A stretch of 64,000 nucleotides of DNA from an uncultured Clostridia bacterium (GTDB lineage: Bacteria > Bacillota > Clostridia > Christensenellales > UBA1242): NCBI GenBank assembly GCA_934777505.1, contig CAKVNM010000004.1, positions 83,541 through 147,540 of the forward strand, in the 5' to 3' direction. The notes below the pieces were generated by a model. The model was not told the origin of the DNA, made no database searches, and saw only the letters and a list, made by a program, of their open reading frames with translations. This document shows, piece after piece, positions 1-8,423 of this stretch (the first letter of the stretch is position 1; every line of letters starts with the position of its first letter). The position numbers were made by a program, and so were the translations under genes.

Positions 1-1
1 A

Positions 2-2692
2 GCACTTGATGTTGTTTTCAACAGACTAAAAAATCTCAATTCAAAGTGTATGTTCTTAACAGACGCCGAGAAAAACAAGGTAGATTTTTATGAACGAGTA
101 AAACAAGCCCACTTTGACTTGATTGACAACTACAAAGAATCAAATTCTATCAGCGAGTTTGACGAAATAGAAAAAAATATTCAAACCGAAACCGCCGACC
201 TTGAAGAAATTTCTTCCGCACTGTTTGAACAAAAACCTTTTGGACTCACTTTGCAGGAAATGTATGCAAACTCTGCAAAGATTGGCAAAAACACTCTTGA
301 TTATGAATACTATCAACTTTTGATTTCTAACAAAGATATCATGAAAATGAACTATCAAGAACTTTCCAACACTCTAAGAGTTATCAAGGAAAAAAACAAA
401 GCAGACTTGTATAGCAGATTTATCGAACTCAAAAAACAAAATTCTTTAATCGACCACATCAAGCCCGACCTTGATATGCACCTTATTGGCGAAGCCAGAG
501 CATATCTTAGCGAGTTGTTGCAAAAAAGACTTGTTCCGTTCGACACTTCCAAACACTCATATTCCAGACAACTTTTGACATATTATCTTGAAAACGATGC
601 AAAGGACGAAAACGCCCTAAAACCACTTGTAAAAATGATTTTTGAAGTAAAAAATCCAAAACTTAATCGTTTTTACAAATTTTCTAAGATATTTTTCCCA
701 ATGTATCCAGTCGCAAGACATTATGTTAATGGTGTGCAAAAGGAAATCAAACAAGACTTTAAATCGTCACTTGATAGCATGAAAGCCTATATTCAAAACT
801 ACTCGCTACTTGAAAAAGTGCTCGACCAAAAGGGCTATATCATGGCGATTGATAATATCATCAACGGCAACAACTTGTTTTTAAAACTTTTGCTTTCCGC
901 TCTTGATGATTATATTGAAATTCGTGATGTTAACACTTCGTTAAAGAGTTTGACCGATGATGAAAAATTGGTTTTGGGATTTGCTTATGAAAACACCAAA
1001 AACCTAAAATCATTCAAGGCACTGCTTGATAAAATGCTAGAACTTAGAGTGTATCACGAAGCCGTGCTATATGAAGACGAGTACAGAGAAACTCTTGCAA
1101 AAATCATTGATTTTGAAAACATTAGAAACAGAATTTTATCACTCAAAGAAGATGAAAAAAATGCGTCAATTAATCTTAGTATGGATATGTTCAAAGACGA
1201 CTATGTTGAACTATATAGCAAACATAGGGAGAGTAAGAACTATCTATATCAAATAACAAAACAGCAAGGACTTTTGCCAATACGAAGCATGATGGAAATG
1301 TACGGCGACTTTTTGCTAACACTTTTCCCATGCTGGCTGTTGTCACCAGAAAGCGTTTCGCAAATCATGCCATTAAAACGCAATTTGTTTGATATTATCT
1401 TGTTTGACGAAGCATCGCAAATCTTTATCGAAAACTCTATTCCAGCAATTTATCGTGGCAAATATATTGTTGTTGCAGGCGACTCCAAGCAACTTAGACC
1501 AACCGCAACCTTTGTTAAAAGATATCTTGGCTATGACGGGGACGAAGAGATTAGTATGTCCACAATGGCGGCGCTAGAAGTTGAAAGTTTGCTCGACCTT
1601 GCCACCAGCAGATACACCAGTGCAAACCTTACATATCACTACCGTTCAAAGAGTGCAGAACTCATTGACTTTTCAAACTACGCTTTTTATGACGGCAAAC
1701 TCCAAATTGCTCCAAACATAACAAAAAATGTTGGCAAAAAACCAATCGAACGAATTAAAATCGAAGGCAGTTGGAAAAACAGGCAAAACCTTGAAGAAGC
1801 AACCACCATTGCAAATCTTCTAAAAACAATTTTTAAAACCAGAAAAAACAACGAAAGTATTGGAATTATCACATTCAATGCAGAGCAGGAAGATGCTATC
1901 GAAAACGCAATCGACAAGCTTTGTCAGCAAGATAGCAAATTCCGTGACGACTTTATCAAAGAGTCCAACCGAAAAGAAAACGGAGAAGACACTAGCATAT
2001 TTATCAAGAACCTAGAAAATGTGCAGGGTGACGAGCGTGATATCATAATCTTTTCAATCGGTTATGCAAAAAATGAATACGGCAAAGTTGTTGCTCACTT
2101 TGGACCACTCTCGGTCGAAGGCGGAGAAAACAGACTCAATGTTGCAATCACTCGTGCAAAGAGCAAAATCTATGTTGTAACCAGCATTGAGCCAGAAGAA
2201 TTGAATGTTGAAGGCACAAAAAATCTTGGACCAAAAATTTTTAAAAACTATCTTATGTATGTTAGGGCAGTTTCTAACGGCAACAAAGACGAAGCCAAAT
2301 TTATTTTGGAACGCTACAAGTCGGTTATGTCCAAGCCAAAAGAAAACTTGTCCAGCAAAATGGAAAACGATATAAAACAAGAACTAGAAAAACTTGGCTA
2401 TATTGTTGAAACAAACCTTGGCAACACAAACTACAAACTCTCCCTTGCAATCTACGACAAAAAACTTGATAGATACTTGCTTGGCGTGGAGTGCGATTAT
2501 TCTGCCTATGCTAGCAGTGATAGCATACTAGAAAGAGATGTGTTTAGAAACAAATTTTTGGAATCTCGTGGCTGGAAAATTGTTAGAGTTTGGTCAAGAG
2601 ATTGGTGGCTTAACAAACACAAAGTTGTTCAAAGAATAATCAAACTTGCCGAAGCAAATCGCAAAAAATTGATGATTGAAAACGGAAAGTAA
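2..2692 (+). CDS. Superfamily-1 helicase with C-terminal MTES_1575-type endonuclease domain (5' end outside window)
   Basis: The reading frame is open from base 2, before the first ATG at 50, so the N-terminal part with Walker A lies upstream of the window. Visible helicase motifs are the DEAS Walker B box (about 1406), GDSKQLRP (about 1478-1501), NVQGDERD (about 2017-2040) and NVAITRAKS (about 2131-2160), the AAA_11/AAA_12 (UPF1/Dna2-like) pattern. The last ~120 residues (KLGYIVETNLG, LGVECDYSAY, ESRGWKIVRVWSRDWW) match the VSR-like REase_MTES_1575 fold. Proteins of this DUF4011/helicase/nuclease type are usually 1300-2000 residues and are often found in defence or repair settings; the cellular role here is not known. 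A terminator follows directly. Confidence 0.85.
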   Translation, partial: ALDVVFNRLKNLNSKCMFLTDAEKNKVDFYERVKQAHFDLIDNYKESNSISEFDEIEKNIQTETADLEEISSALFEQKPFGLTLQEMYANSAKIGKNTLDYEYYQLLISNKDIMKMNYQELSNTLRVIKEKNKADLYSRFIELKKQNSLIDHIKPDLDMHLIGEARAYLSELLQKRLVPFDTSKHSYSRQLLTYYLENDAKDENALKPLVKMIFEVKNPKLNRFYKFSKIFFPMYPVARHYVNGVQKEIKQDFKSSLDSMKAYIQNYSLLEKVLDQKGYIMAIDNIINGNNLFLKLLLSALDDYIEIRDVNTSLKSLTDDEKLVLGFAYENTKNLKSFKALLDKMLELRVYHEAVLYEDEYRETLAKIIDFENIRNRILSLKEDEKNASINLSMDMFKDDYVELYSKHRESKNYLYQITKQQGLLPIRSMMEMYGDFLLTLFPCWLLSPESVSQIMPLKRNLFDIILFDEASQIFIENSIPAIYRGKYIVVAGDSKQLRPTATFVKRYLGYDGDEEISMSTMAALEVESLLDLATSRYTSANLTYHYRSKSAELIDFSNYAFYDGKLQIAPNITKNVGKKPIERIKIEGSWKNRQNLEEATTIANLLKTIFKTRKNNESIGIITFNAEQEDAIENAIDKLCQQDSKFRDDFIKESNRKENGEDTSIFIKNLENVQGDERDIIIFSIGYAKNEYGKVVAHFGPLSVEGGENRLNVAITRAKSKIYVVTSIEPEELNVEGTKNLGPKIFKNYLMYVRAVSNGNKDEAKFILERYKSVMSKPKENLSSKMENDIKQELEKLGYIVETNLGNTNYKLSLAIYDKKLDRYLLGVECDYSAYASSDSILERDVFRNKFLESRGWKIVRVWSRDWWLNKHKVVQRIIKLAEANRKKLMIENGK

Positions 2693-2719
2693 AATTTCTT
2701 AGATTTAAAAAAATGTTAA

Positions 2720-2747
2720 AAAAAGGCTTAAAATTAGCCTTTTTTTT
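2720..2747 (+). terminator. Rho-independent terminator of the helicase gene
   Basis: AGGCT/AGCCT stem with A-tract before and T-tract after, 27 bp past the stop codon. Confidence 0.8.
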
Positions 2748-2795
2748 GTTTATTTTTTGTTATTTTTTAATGTTTTTGTTCAAGTTTCAGCAAAA

Positions 2796-3248
2796 TTAAT
2801 ATTTTTTTATAACTCCGCACGCAATTCTTTTTCCTGAGTTTCCGCTTGGCTGAGAAGAAAAATCGTCAAAGCCAAGGTGGATAATAACCGAGTGTTCAAC
2901 AATTTCGTCACACGAAAATCTGTCTGTCAGCGTAGCGCTAAATGCTCTGCCGTTGCAACTTAACAGTGGTGGCAAATCGCCTTTGTGGAGCGGGTGAATA
3001 TCCCCGCCATAATGTCCGCCCGCACTTTCAAAATCGTCTTGGCAACTCCCGTTTTCATGAATGTGCATAGCAAAAAAGTTTGTTTTTGTTGGTGGCAGAT
3101 TTGTTATTTCAGTCACAACAATAACGCCCATTTTGCACTCGTAAAATTTTACTACTCCCGCAATGTTTTTGTATTCGCTAGACCCTTGAAGATTGCATAC
3201 AAGTGTTGGCTTAAAAGCATAGATTGTTTTAAAAATTTCGTTCATCAT
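2796..3248 (-). CDS. sodC: Cu/Zn superoxide dismutase family protein, no signal peptide
   Basis: 150 residues. Copper/zinc SOD hallmarks are intact: HIHENGSC (two Cu ligands and the first disulfide Cys), GGHYGG followed by IHP and HKGDLPPL (bridging His and Zn ligands including Asp), VIIHLGFDDF (Cu ligand), and the C-terminal SGNSGKRIACGVI with the second Cys and the arginine near the active site. It should dismutate superoxide to peroxide and oxygen. There is no signal peptide or lipobox, so it is predicted cytosolic, whereas most bacterial SodC proteins are exported. Two ATGs start the frame (3248 and 3245). No Shine-Dalgarno is seen; a TATAAT ends only 5 bp before the first ATG, so the mRNA may be leaderless. 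Confidence 0.9.
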   Translation of the reverse strand: MMNEIFKTIYAFKPTLVCNLQGSSEYKNIAGVVKFYECKMGVIVVTEITNLPPTKTNFFAMHIHENGSCQDDFESAGGHYGGDIHPLHKGDLPPLLSCNGRAFSATLTDRFSCDEIVEHSVIIHLGFDDFSSQPSGNSGKRIACGVIKKY

Positions 3249-3253
3249 TTTTT

Positions 3254-3259
3254 ATTATA
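3254..3259 (-). promoter_or_regulatory. -10 box of sodC, placed for a leaderless transcript
   Basis: Perfect TATAAT on the minus strand, separated from the first ATG by five bases. The expected start of transcription coincides with the start codon. No clear -35 is seen. Confidence 0.45.
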
Positions 3260-3333
3260 TGAATAATTGATATGCGTTGTTAAACCATGCAAAAACTTTT
3301 TGCTATAAAAAATTTTTATATTGGCATTAATTA

Positions 3334-3342
3334 TGATATAAT
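3334..3342 (+). promoter_or_regulatory. Extended -10 promoter for the glycosyltransferase
   Basis: TGATATAAT, a perfect extended -10. The same 9-mer precedes leuS (5634) and the U32 peptidase gene (37348), so it looks like a recurrent promoter form in this genome. It leaves a leader of about 38 nt with a GAGGA ribosome binding site. Confidence 0.55.
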
Positions 3343-3386
3343 CAATCAAGCGCTAAAAACAAAAAAGCGTTTTAAACGAGGATAAA

Positions 3387-4529
3387 ATGAATATAACAGT
3401 AGTTTGCGATGTGCTTGGCAACGAAACCAACGGCACAACAATCGCTGCAATGAATTTGATTAGATTTCTACAAACCAAGCACAATGTTAAAATTTTGTGT
3501 GCAGACGAAAGCAAAAAGGGAATGGACGGCTACTATGTTGTGCCAAATTTAAGTTTGGGCGTTTTTGACAAGATTGTTCAAAAAAACAATGTTACTCTTG
3601 CAAAGCCACAAAACGACATCATTGAACAGTCGCTCGAAAATTGCGACCATGTTCACATCATGCTTCCGTTTGCTCTTGGCAGGCGTACCTTAAAACTCGC
3701 TCTTGAAAAGGGCATATCTGTTACGGCGGGCTTTCACGCTCAGGCAGAAAATCTTTCCGCCCATGTTAGACTCCACGGTGTTGGATTTGTCAACAAGGCA
3801 ATATACAAAAATTTTTACTCACATTTTTATAAATTTGTTGGCGGTGTGCATTATCCAACCGAGTTCATCAAAGAATGCTTTGAAAGTAGCATAAAACAAC
3901 AGACCAAAGGCTATGTTATTAGCAACGGTGTTAATAGTCACATAACAAAAATGCAGGTTGAAAAACCAGATGACATGAAGGACAAAATCGTTATTTTGTC
4001 AACTGGAAGATATAGCGTTGAAAAAGCCCAAGATGTGCTAATCAAGGCGGTTGGACTATCAAAGTATCGTGACAAAATCCAACTTGTGCTAGCAGGTCAA
4101 GGACCACTTTTTAACAAGTATAAAAAACTTGGCGACAAGTTGCCCGTAAAGCCAATCATGAAAGTTTTTGAGCGTGACGAAATGGCTCGTGTTTTAAATT
4201 CGTGCGATTTGTATGTCCACCCAGCGCAGATAGAACTTGAAGGCATTGCGTGCTTAGAAGCCATTTGTGTTGGCAAACTTGTGATTGTTTCAAACAGCAA
4301 AAAAAGTGCAACAAAGAACTTTGCTGTCGACCCAAAATGCGTGTTTGAAAGCAAAAATCCAAAAGACCTAGCAAGAGTGATTGACTATTTTATCGACCAC
4401 CCAGACGAGAAAAAACTTTGCGAGCAGAAATATCTCGACTCATCGCACCTATACAATCAAGAAGAATGCATGAAAAAAATGGAGCAGATGATTATCGAAG
4501 TGCATTCTAATAACCAAAAACAAGATTAG
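3387..4529 (+). CDS. GT4-family glycosyltransferase
   Basis: 380 residues, GT-B fold. The N-terminal Rossmann half begins MNITVVCDV with the acceptor-side glycine/asparagine stretch GNETNGTTIAAMN. The C-terminal donor half shows ILSTGRYSVEKAQDVLIKA, LVLAGQGPL and the retaining-GT ExxxxxxxE-type motif in ELEGIACLEA. It resembles the diacylglycerol-glucosyltransferase and capsular GT4 group, which transfer sugars from nucleotide-sugar donors at the inner membrane face; the acceptor cannot be read from sequence. GAGGA ribosome binding site 6 bp before ATG. It stands alone between an extended -10 promoter and a strong terminator. Confidence 0.85.
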   Translation: MNITVVCDVLGNETNGTTIAAMNLIRFLQTKHNVKILCADESKKGMDGYYVVPNLSLGVFDKIVQKNNVTLAKPQNDIIEQSLENCDHVHIMLPFALGRRTLKLALEKGISVTAGFHAQAENLSAHVRLHGVGFVNKAIYKNFYSHFYKFVGGVHYPTEFIKECFESSIKQQTKGYVISNGVNSHITKMQVEKPDDMKDKIVILSTGRYSVEKAQDVLIKAVGLSKYRDKIQLVLAGQGPLFNKYKKLGDKLPVKPIMKVFERDEMARVLNSCDLYVHPAQIELEGIACLEAICVGKLVIVSNSKKSATKNFAVDPKCVFESKNPKDLARVIDYFIDHPDEKKLCEQKYLDSSHLYNQEECMKKMEQMIIEVHSNNQKQD

Positions 4530-4566
4530 TTTCGGCTAGAAAATTGATATAAGTGCATAAAAAATT

Positions 4567-4593
4567 GAGCAACAGTTGGTTGCTCTTTTTTTT
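4567..4593 (+). terminator. Rho-independent terminator
   Basis: GAGCAAC/GTTGCTC hairpin with an 8-T tract. Confidence 0.85.
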
Positions 4594-4847
4594 GTTATTA
4601 AAGCAGACTATGTGTTATGTAATCTTTAACCACTAACTTTGCATTGCTGATTTACTTTAATTGCAAAGCATTTGCAAGTTTTATATCAACAAATTATAAT
4701 AACAAATTGCATTAAATATTTATAAAAAAGATGAAATGTTAAAATTAAGATACCATAAGTAAAATTTATATTACACATAAAAATCTTGTTCTTTTATTTA
4801 TGTGAGTGGTGTTGTATAATGTGTGCGTAAACGAAAAGGAGATAATT
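4594..4847 (+). other. AT-rich gap with no gene
   Basis: Only the terminator at its left edge and the promoter and ribosome binding site region of the next gene are recognisable. No ORF with a binding site was found. Confidence 0.6.
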
Positions 4848-5342
4848 ATGAAACCACTAAATCAAACACAAAACAAACATTTTTACGAGAGCGGAAAGGG
4901 CTGTATTTTCAACAGTAATTTGGAAAATTGCATTTGCTATGTTGAGCCATTTTTTAACTATCAAACGGGAGAAGAAGAAAGCGTAAAGTTTTATGCTTCG
5001 GGTGCACTATTCACTTTTAAAAAGCAGTATAACATTGATATATTTTTTGTGAAAAACGATGGCAAAAAATTGTTTGAACACAAAGCAAACGGCACTTTTA
5101 AAACACAAAACAACATTTACGACATCAACACAGTTGTGTGCGACAACGGAGTTTTGGTCACAACTCAGCACCACGATGGCACTTTTGATTTTGACTATTA
5201 TTTGTATAACGGCATTAGAGTTCACGACTGCGACATTGAAAAACTAAAAAGCAAAATTGGCAAGATTGAAAAGCACATTTTGCTTATGGAAAAAACAAGG
5301 CAACTTGAAAACGAAACATTGAATAATCTTTTAAACGATTAG
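4848..5342 (+). CDS. Uncharacterised protein, paralogue of the product at 22830-23336
   Basis: 164 residues from the ATG at 4848, which has AAGGAG 5 bp upstream; an earlier in-frame start is unsupported. Function not recognised. It aligns along its length with the minus-strand gene at 22830: shared blocks are VKFYASGALF / VKIFKTGALL, FFVKNDGKKLF / LFIKNNGVQLF, NNIYDI, SGVLV or NGVLV followed by TTQHHDGTF / VTQYYDKTF, and DYYLYNG / DYFTYTG. Both end in a charged helical tail. The pattern of short alternating hydrophobic strands suggests a small beta-rich globular domain plus a C-terminal helix. No signal peptide. Monocistronic, with a terminator. Confidence 0.75.
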   Translation: MKPLNQTQNKHFYESGKGCIFNSNLENCICYVEPFFNYQTGEEESVKFYASGALFTFKKQYNIDIFFVKNDGKKLFEHKANGTFKTQNNIYDINTVVCDNGVLVTTQHHDGTFDFDYYLYNGIRVHDCDIEKLKSKIGKIEKHILLMEKTRQLENETLNNLLND

Positions 5343-5351
5343 TAATTTTAG

Positions 5352-5380
5352 AAAAAATAGCATATTTTTGCTATTTTTTT
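5352..5380 (+). terminator. Rho-independent terminator
   Basis: AAAAAATAGC/GCTATTTTTT hairpin, 10 bp after the stop. Confidence 0.8.
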
Positions 5381-5556
5381 GTGATTTTTTATGCTTTTTG
5401 ACTATATTTTTATTTTTTTCTAGTTTTTGTTGGAATTTTGTTTTGTGTGCAAATCACTTTTAATTAAATCTTTTATATCTAATTCTATAAATTTTTGTAA
5501 TTAATTTTTTTATCATATCACAACTTATATCAAATATTGATATTTAGCAACATTAA

Positions 5557-5594
5557 ATTGTACCAAACAAAATAACATAAAAAATAATTATAAT
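5557..5594 (+). repeat. Solitary sequence resembling the CRISPR repeat of this genome
   Basis: The first 24 bases match the array 1 repeat at about 20 of 24 positions (ATTGTACCAAAC, AATAACAT) and the segment ends in TATAAT after a 2-base insertion. No partner repeat lies within 100 bp. In such AT-rich DNA chance similarity is a real alternative. Confidence 0.25.
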
Positions 5595-5633
5595 TCCCCG
5601 TAAATTTTTCTAAGTTATTTGTTTAAAAATTAA

Positions 5634-5642
5634 TGATATAAT
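5634..5642 (+). promoter_or_regulatory. Extended -10 promoter of leuS
   Basis: TGATATAAT. Transcription from here would give a leader of about 120 nt containing the whole hairpin at 5648-5729. Confidence 0.55.
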
Positions 5643-5647
5643 CCGTT

Positions 5648-5729
5648 AAGAAATAATATCGAATTATTAGAGTTTACAAGTCGATTAAAAAAATTGACTT
5701 ATACTACTAATAATGCTAAAATATTTCTT
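5648..5729 (+). promoter_or_regulatory. Structured 5' leader of leuS (nested three-stem hairpin)
   Basis: Base pairing read directly: P1 AAGAAATA (5648-5655) with TATTTCTT (5722-5729). P2 ATTATTAG (5663-5670) with CTAATAAT (5707-5714), continued by AGT (5671-5673) with ACT (5703-5705). P3 AAGTCGATT (5678-5686) with AATTGACTT (5692-5700), closed by a 5-A loop. The three helices stack in one arm separated by short internal loops. It lacks the T-box signature and no terminator stem follows, so it is not a recognised T-box; it may control leuS translation or mRNA stability. The role is inference. Confidence 0.55.
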
Positions 5730-5770
5730 GATTTTATGGCTATGTTTAGTCAAGCAAACTAGGAGAACTT

Positions 5771-8233
5771 ATGGACTACGATTTTTCAAATATCGAAAAA
5801 AAATGGCAAGAATATTACGACAAGCATCAAACTTTTTCTGCCACAGAATATGACAAACCAAAATACTACTACTTGGTAGAGTTTCCTTATCCATCGGGTG
5901 ACGGACTTCATGTTGGTCACACAAGGGGTTATACCGCCATTGATGTTATGGCAAGAAAGAAAAGAATGCAGGGGTTCAATGTTTTGTTCCCAATGGGTTG
6001 GGACGCTTTTGGCGAAGCAGCCGAAGGTTATGCAATCAAGCACAAAATCCACCCAAAAGAAGCAGTACAAAAAAATATTGCTTCGTTCAAAAATCAATGT
6101 CAAAAACTTGGCTATTCTTTTGACTGGTCAAGGGAATTTTCCACAACAGACGAAGACTATATGAAGTGGACTCAATGGCAGTTTATCAAATTTTTTGAAC
6201 ACGGAATGGCATACAAAGCACCTGCAAAAGTAAATTGGTGTCCAGTGTGCAAAATCACAAAGTCCAACGAAGAAGCAGCGGGCGGAGTGTGTGATAGATG
6301 CGGTTCTGCCGTTGTCGAAATGCAAAAAGAGCAATGGATGCTCAAAATGAAAGACTATGCTCAGGATTTGCTTGACGGATTAAAAGACACAAACTATATC
6401 GACAGAATTAAAACTGCTCAAATCAACTGGATTGGCAAAACAAAAGGTCTTGATATCAAATTTAAAATCAAAGACAAAGACGAGTTTGTTACAGTTTTTA
6501 CAACTCGTCCAGACACAATTTTTGGCGTAACTTCCATTCAAATTGCTCCAAGTCATGGCTTGATAGAAAAGTATGCAAGCGTTATTCCAAACTACGCCGA
6601 GATTGAAAATTATATCAAAGAAACAGACGAAAAAGAACAAGAAGAACTAAAACGCAAACTTGAAGAATCTAAGGGTGCAGATAAACAAAAACGCAAACAA
6701 ATGAGAAAAGACTCTTTCAAAAAAGAGAAAGAAAAAACAGGCGTTTTGGTCAAAGGCTTGGTTGCTATCAACCCAGTCAATCAAAAAGAAGTTCCAATTT
6801 TCGTTTCTAACTATGTTCTAAGCGACAAGGGAACAGGCGCGGTTATGTCCGTTCCAGCGCACGACCAAAGAGATTATGTTTTTGCAAAAAATTATGGCAC
6901 TGAGATTATTCAAGTAATCGAAGGCGGAGATATTTCAAAAGCGGCTTATACTGGTGACGGAAAGCATATTAATTCTGGATACCTTGACGGTTTAAACAAC
7001 GAGCAAGCGTTTGAAAAGGTTAGAGAAGAACTTTCTAAACAAGGCTTGTGCGAAGTTAAGACAGACTACAAACTTGACGATTGGGTATTTTCAAGACAAA
7101 GATTTTGGGGAGAGCCAATCCCACTTGTAAAATGCGAAAAGCACGGTTGGGTGGCAGTCAAGGACGAAGACTTGCCAGTAACACTTCCAAATGTTGCTTC
7201 CTACGAGCCAACCGACACAGGTGAATCTCCACTTGCAAAAATCACAGACTGGGTTAACACAACTTGTCCAATCTGCGGAGGACCAGCAAAGCGAGAAACC
7301 GACACAATGCCAGGCTGGGCAGGTTCGTCATGGTACTTTTTAAGGTTTATGGACGCCCACAACGACAAAGAGTTTGCTAGTCAAAAGGCAATGAAGTATT
7401 GGGGTAAGGTTGATTTCTATGACGGCGGAATGGAACACGCAGCAAGACATTTGCTCTACGCAAGATTTTGGAATCACTTTTTGAACGATATTGGACTTGT
7501 TCCAAACAGAGAACCAGTCGACAGAAGAATTGCTCACGGAATGGTGCTTGGCGAAGGCGGAGTGAAAATGAGCAAATCGCTTGGCAATGTTGTTAATCCA
7601 AACATGATTGTTGACAAGTATGGTGCGGACGCTCTAAGAATTTTCATGATGTTCATGGGCAACTATGAAGACGATGTTAATTGGAGCGAAGAAGGCGTTA
7701 GAAGTTGCAAAAAGTTTATCGAAAGAGTTATAAAACTTGGCGAAAAACTTGGTGCAGAAAAAGATAGTCAGGATTTGAATATATTGCTCCACAAAACAAT
7801 CAAAAAAGTTACGAGCGATATTGACGCAACAAAGTTTAATACAGCAATTTCTGCAATGCATATTTTGGTTAATAAAATGGAGCAACAATCTTCCATTTCA
7901 AAACAAGCATACAGAACACTTTTGTTATTGCTTCATCCATACGCTCCACATATCACGGAAGAACTAAACAGTGTTTATAATCTTGGCGAAGTTCTTGCTT
8001 ATTCAGCATGGCCAACATACAACGAGAGTGACACAATCGACCAAAATATCACAATCAGCGTGCAAGTAAACGGCAAGTTTAAGGGCACGATTGATGTGTT
8101 ACTAAACGAAGACGAAGAATCACTCAAACAAAAAGCCGTTCAAGACGAAACAATCAGCAAGTACTTGGTTGGCAAGGAAATTGTAAGGTTTATTATCATT
8201 AAAAACAGAGCAATTAATATTATTGCAAAGTAA
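5771..8233 (+). CDS. leuS: Leucyl-tRNA synthetase
   Basis: 820 residues, normal bacterial length. Class I synthetase that charges tRNA-Leu. The HIGH motif is HVGH at residues 47-50; KMSKS is present exactly at about 599-603. A zinc-knuckle-like CPVCK...CDRCGS lies near residue 160, the editing CP1 domain carries TTRPDTIFGVT, and the catalytic-core signature TMPGWAGSSWYFLR is intact. The editing domain holds a lysine/glutamate-rich stretch (about residues 280-325). AGGAGA lies 5 bp before ATG. Transcribed alone, behind an extended -10 promoter and a folded leader. Confidence 0.98.
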   Translation: MDYDFSNIEKKWQEYYDKHQTFSATEYDKPKYYYLVEFPYPSGDGLHVGHTRGYTAIDVMARKKRMQGFNVLFPMGWDAFGEAAEGYAIKHKIHPKEAVQKNIASFKNQCQKLGYSFDWSREFSTTDEDYMKWTQWQFIKFFEHGMAYKAPAKVNWCPVCKITKSNEEAAGGVCDRCGSAVVEMQKEQWMLKMKDYAQDLLDGLKDTNYIDRIKTAQINWIGKTKGLDIKFKIKDKDEFVTVFTTRPDTIFGVTSIQIAPSHGLIEKYASVIPNYAEIENYIKETDEKEQEELKRKLEESKGADKQKRKQMRKDSFKKEKEKTGVLVKGLVAINPVNQKEVPIFVSNYVLSDKGTGAVMSVPAHDQRDYVFAKNYGTEIIQVIEGGDISKAAYTGDGKHINSGYLDGLNNEQAFEKVREELSKQGLCEVKTDYKLDDWVFSRQRFWGEPIPLVKCEKHGWVAVKDEDLPVTLPNVASYEPTDTGESPLAKITDWVNTTCPICGGPAKRETDTMPGWAGSSWYFLRFMDAHNDKEFASQKAMKYWGKVDFYDGGMEHAARHLLYARFWNHFLNDIGLVPNREPVDRRIAHGMVLGEGGVKMSKSLGNVVNPNMIVDKYGADALRIFMMFMGNYEDDVNWSEEGVRSCKKFIERVIKLGEKLGAEKDSQDLNILLHKTIKKVTSDIDATKFNTAISAMHILVNKMEQQSSISKQAYRTLLLLLHPYAPHITEELNSVYNLGEVLAYSAWPTYNESDTIDQNITISVQVNGKFKGTIDVLLNEDEESLKQKAVQDETISKYLVGKEIVRFIIIKNRAINIIAK

Positions 8234-8250
8234 AATTTGAATTATTTTTG

Positions 8251-8280
8251 AAAGACTACTTGGAATATAGTAGTCTTTAT
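8251..8280 (+). terminator. Rho-independent terminator of leuS
   Basis: AAAGACTACT/AGTAGTCTTT stem, with a short interrupted T-tract. Confidence 0.65.
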
Positions 8281-8423
8281 TGTGTATTTCTACTAATTTA
8301 ATTGCTTAAAGTTAACATAATTGCCATAAATTTTCACTTTTGCTGTTAATTAATAAAAATACTTTTGCTATTATGCTAAAATTCTTGTTGTATTTATTGA
8401 CACACAACGGAGGAAAAATTACG

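Noticed and set aside
5343..5770. T-box riboswitch before leuS
   Set aside because: No T-box consensus, no specifier stem and no terminator/antiterminator pair; only the nested hairpin is present.
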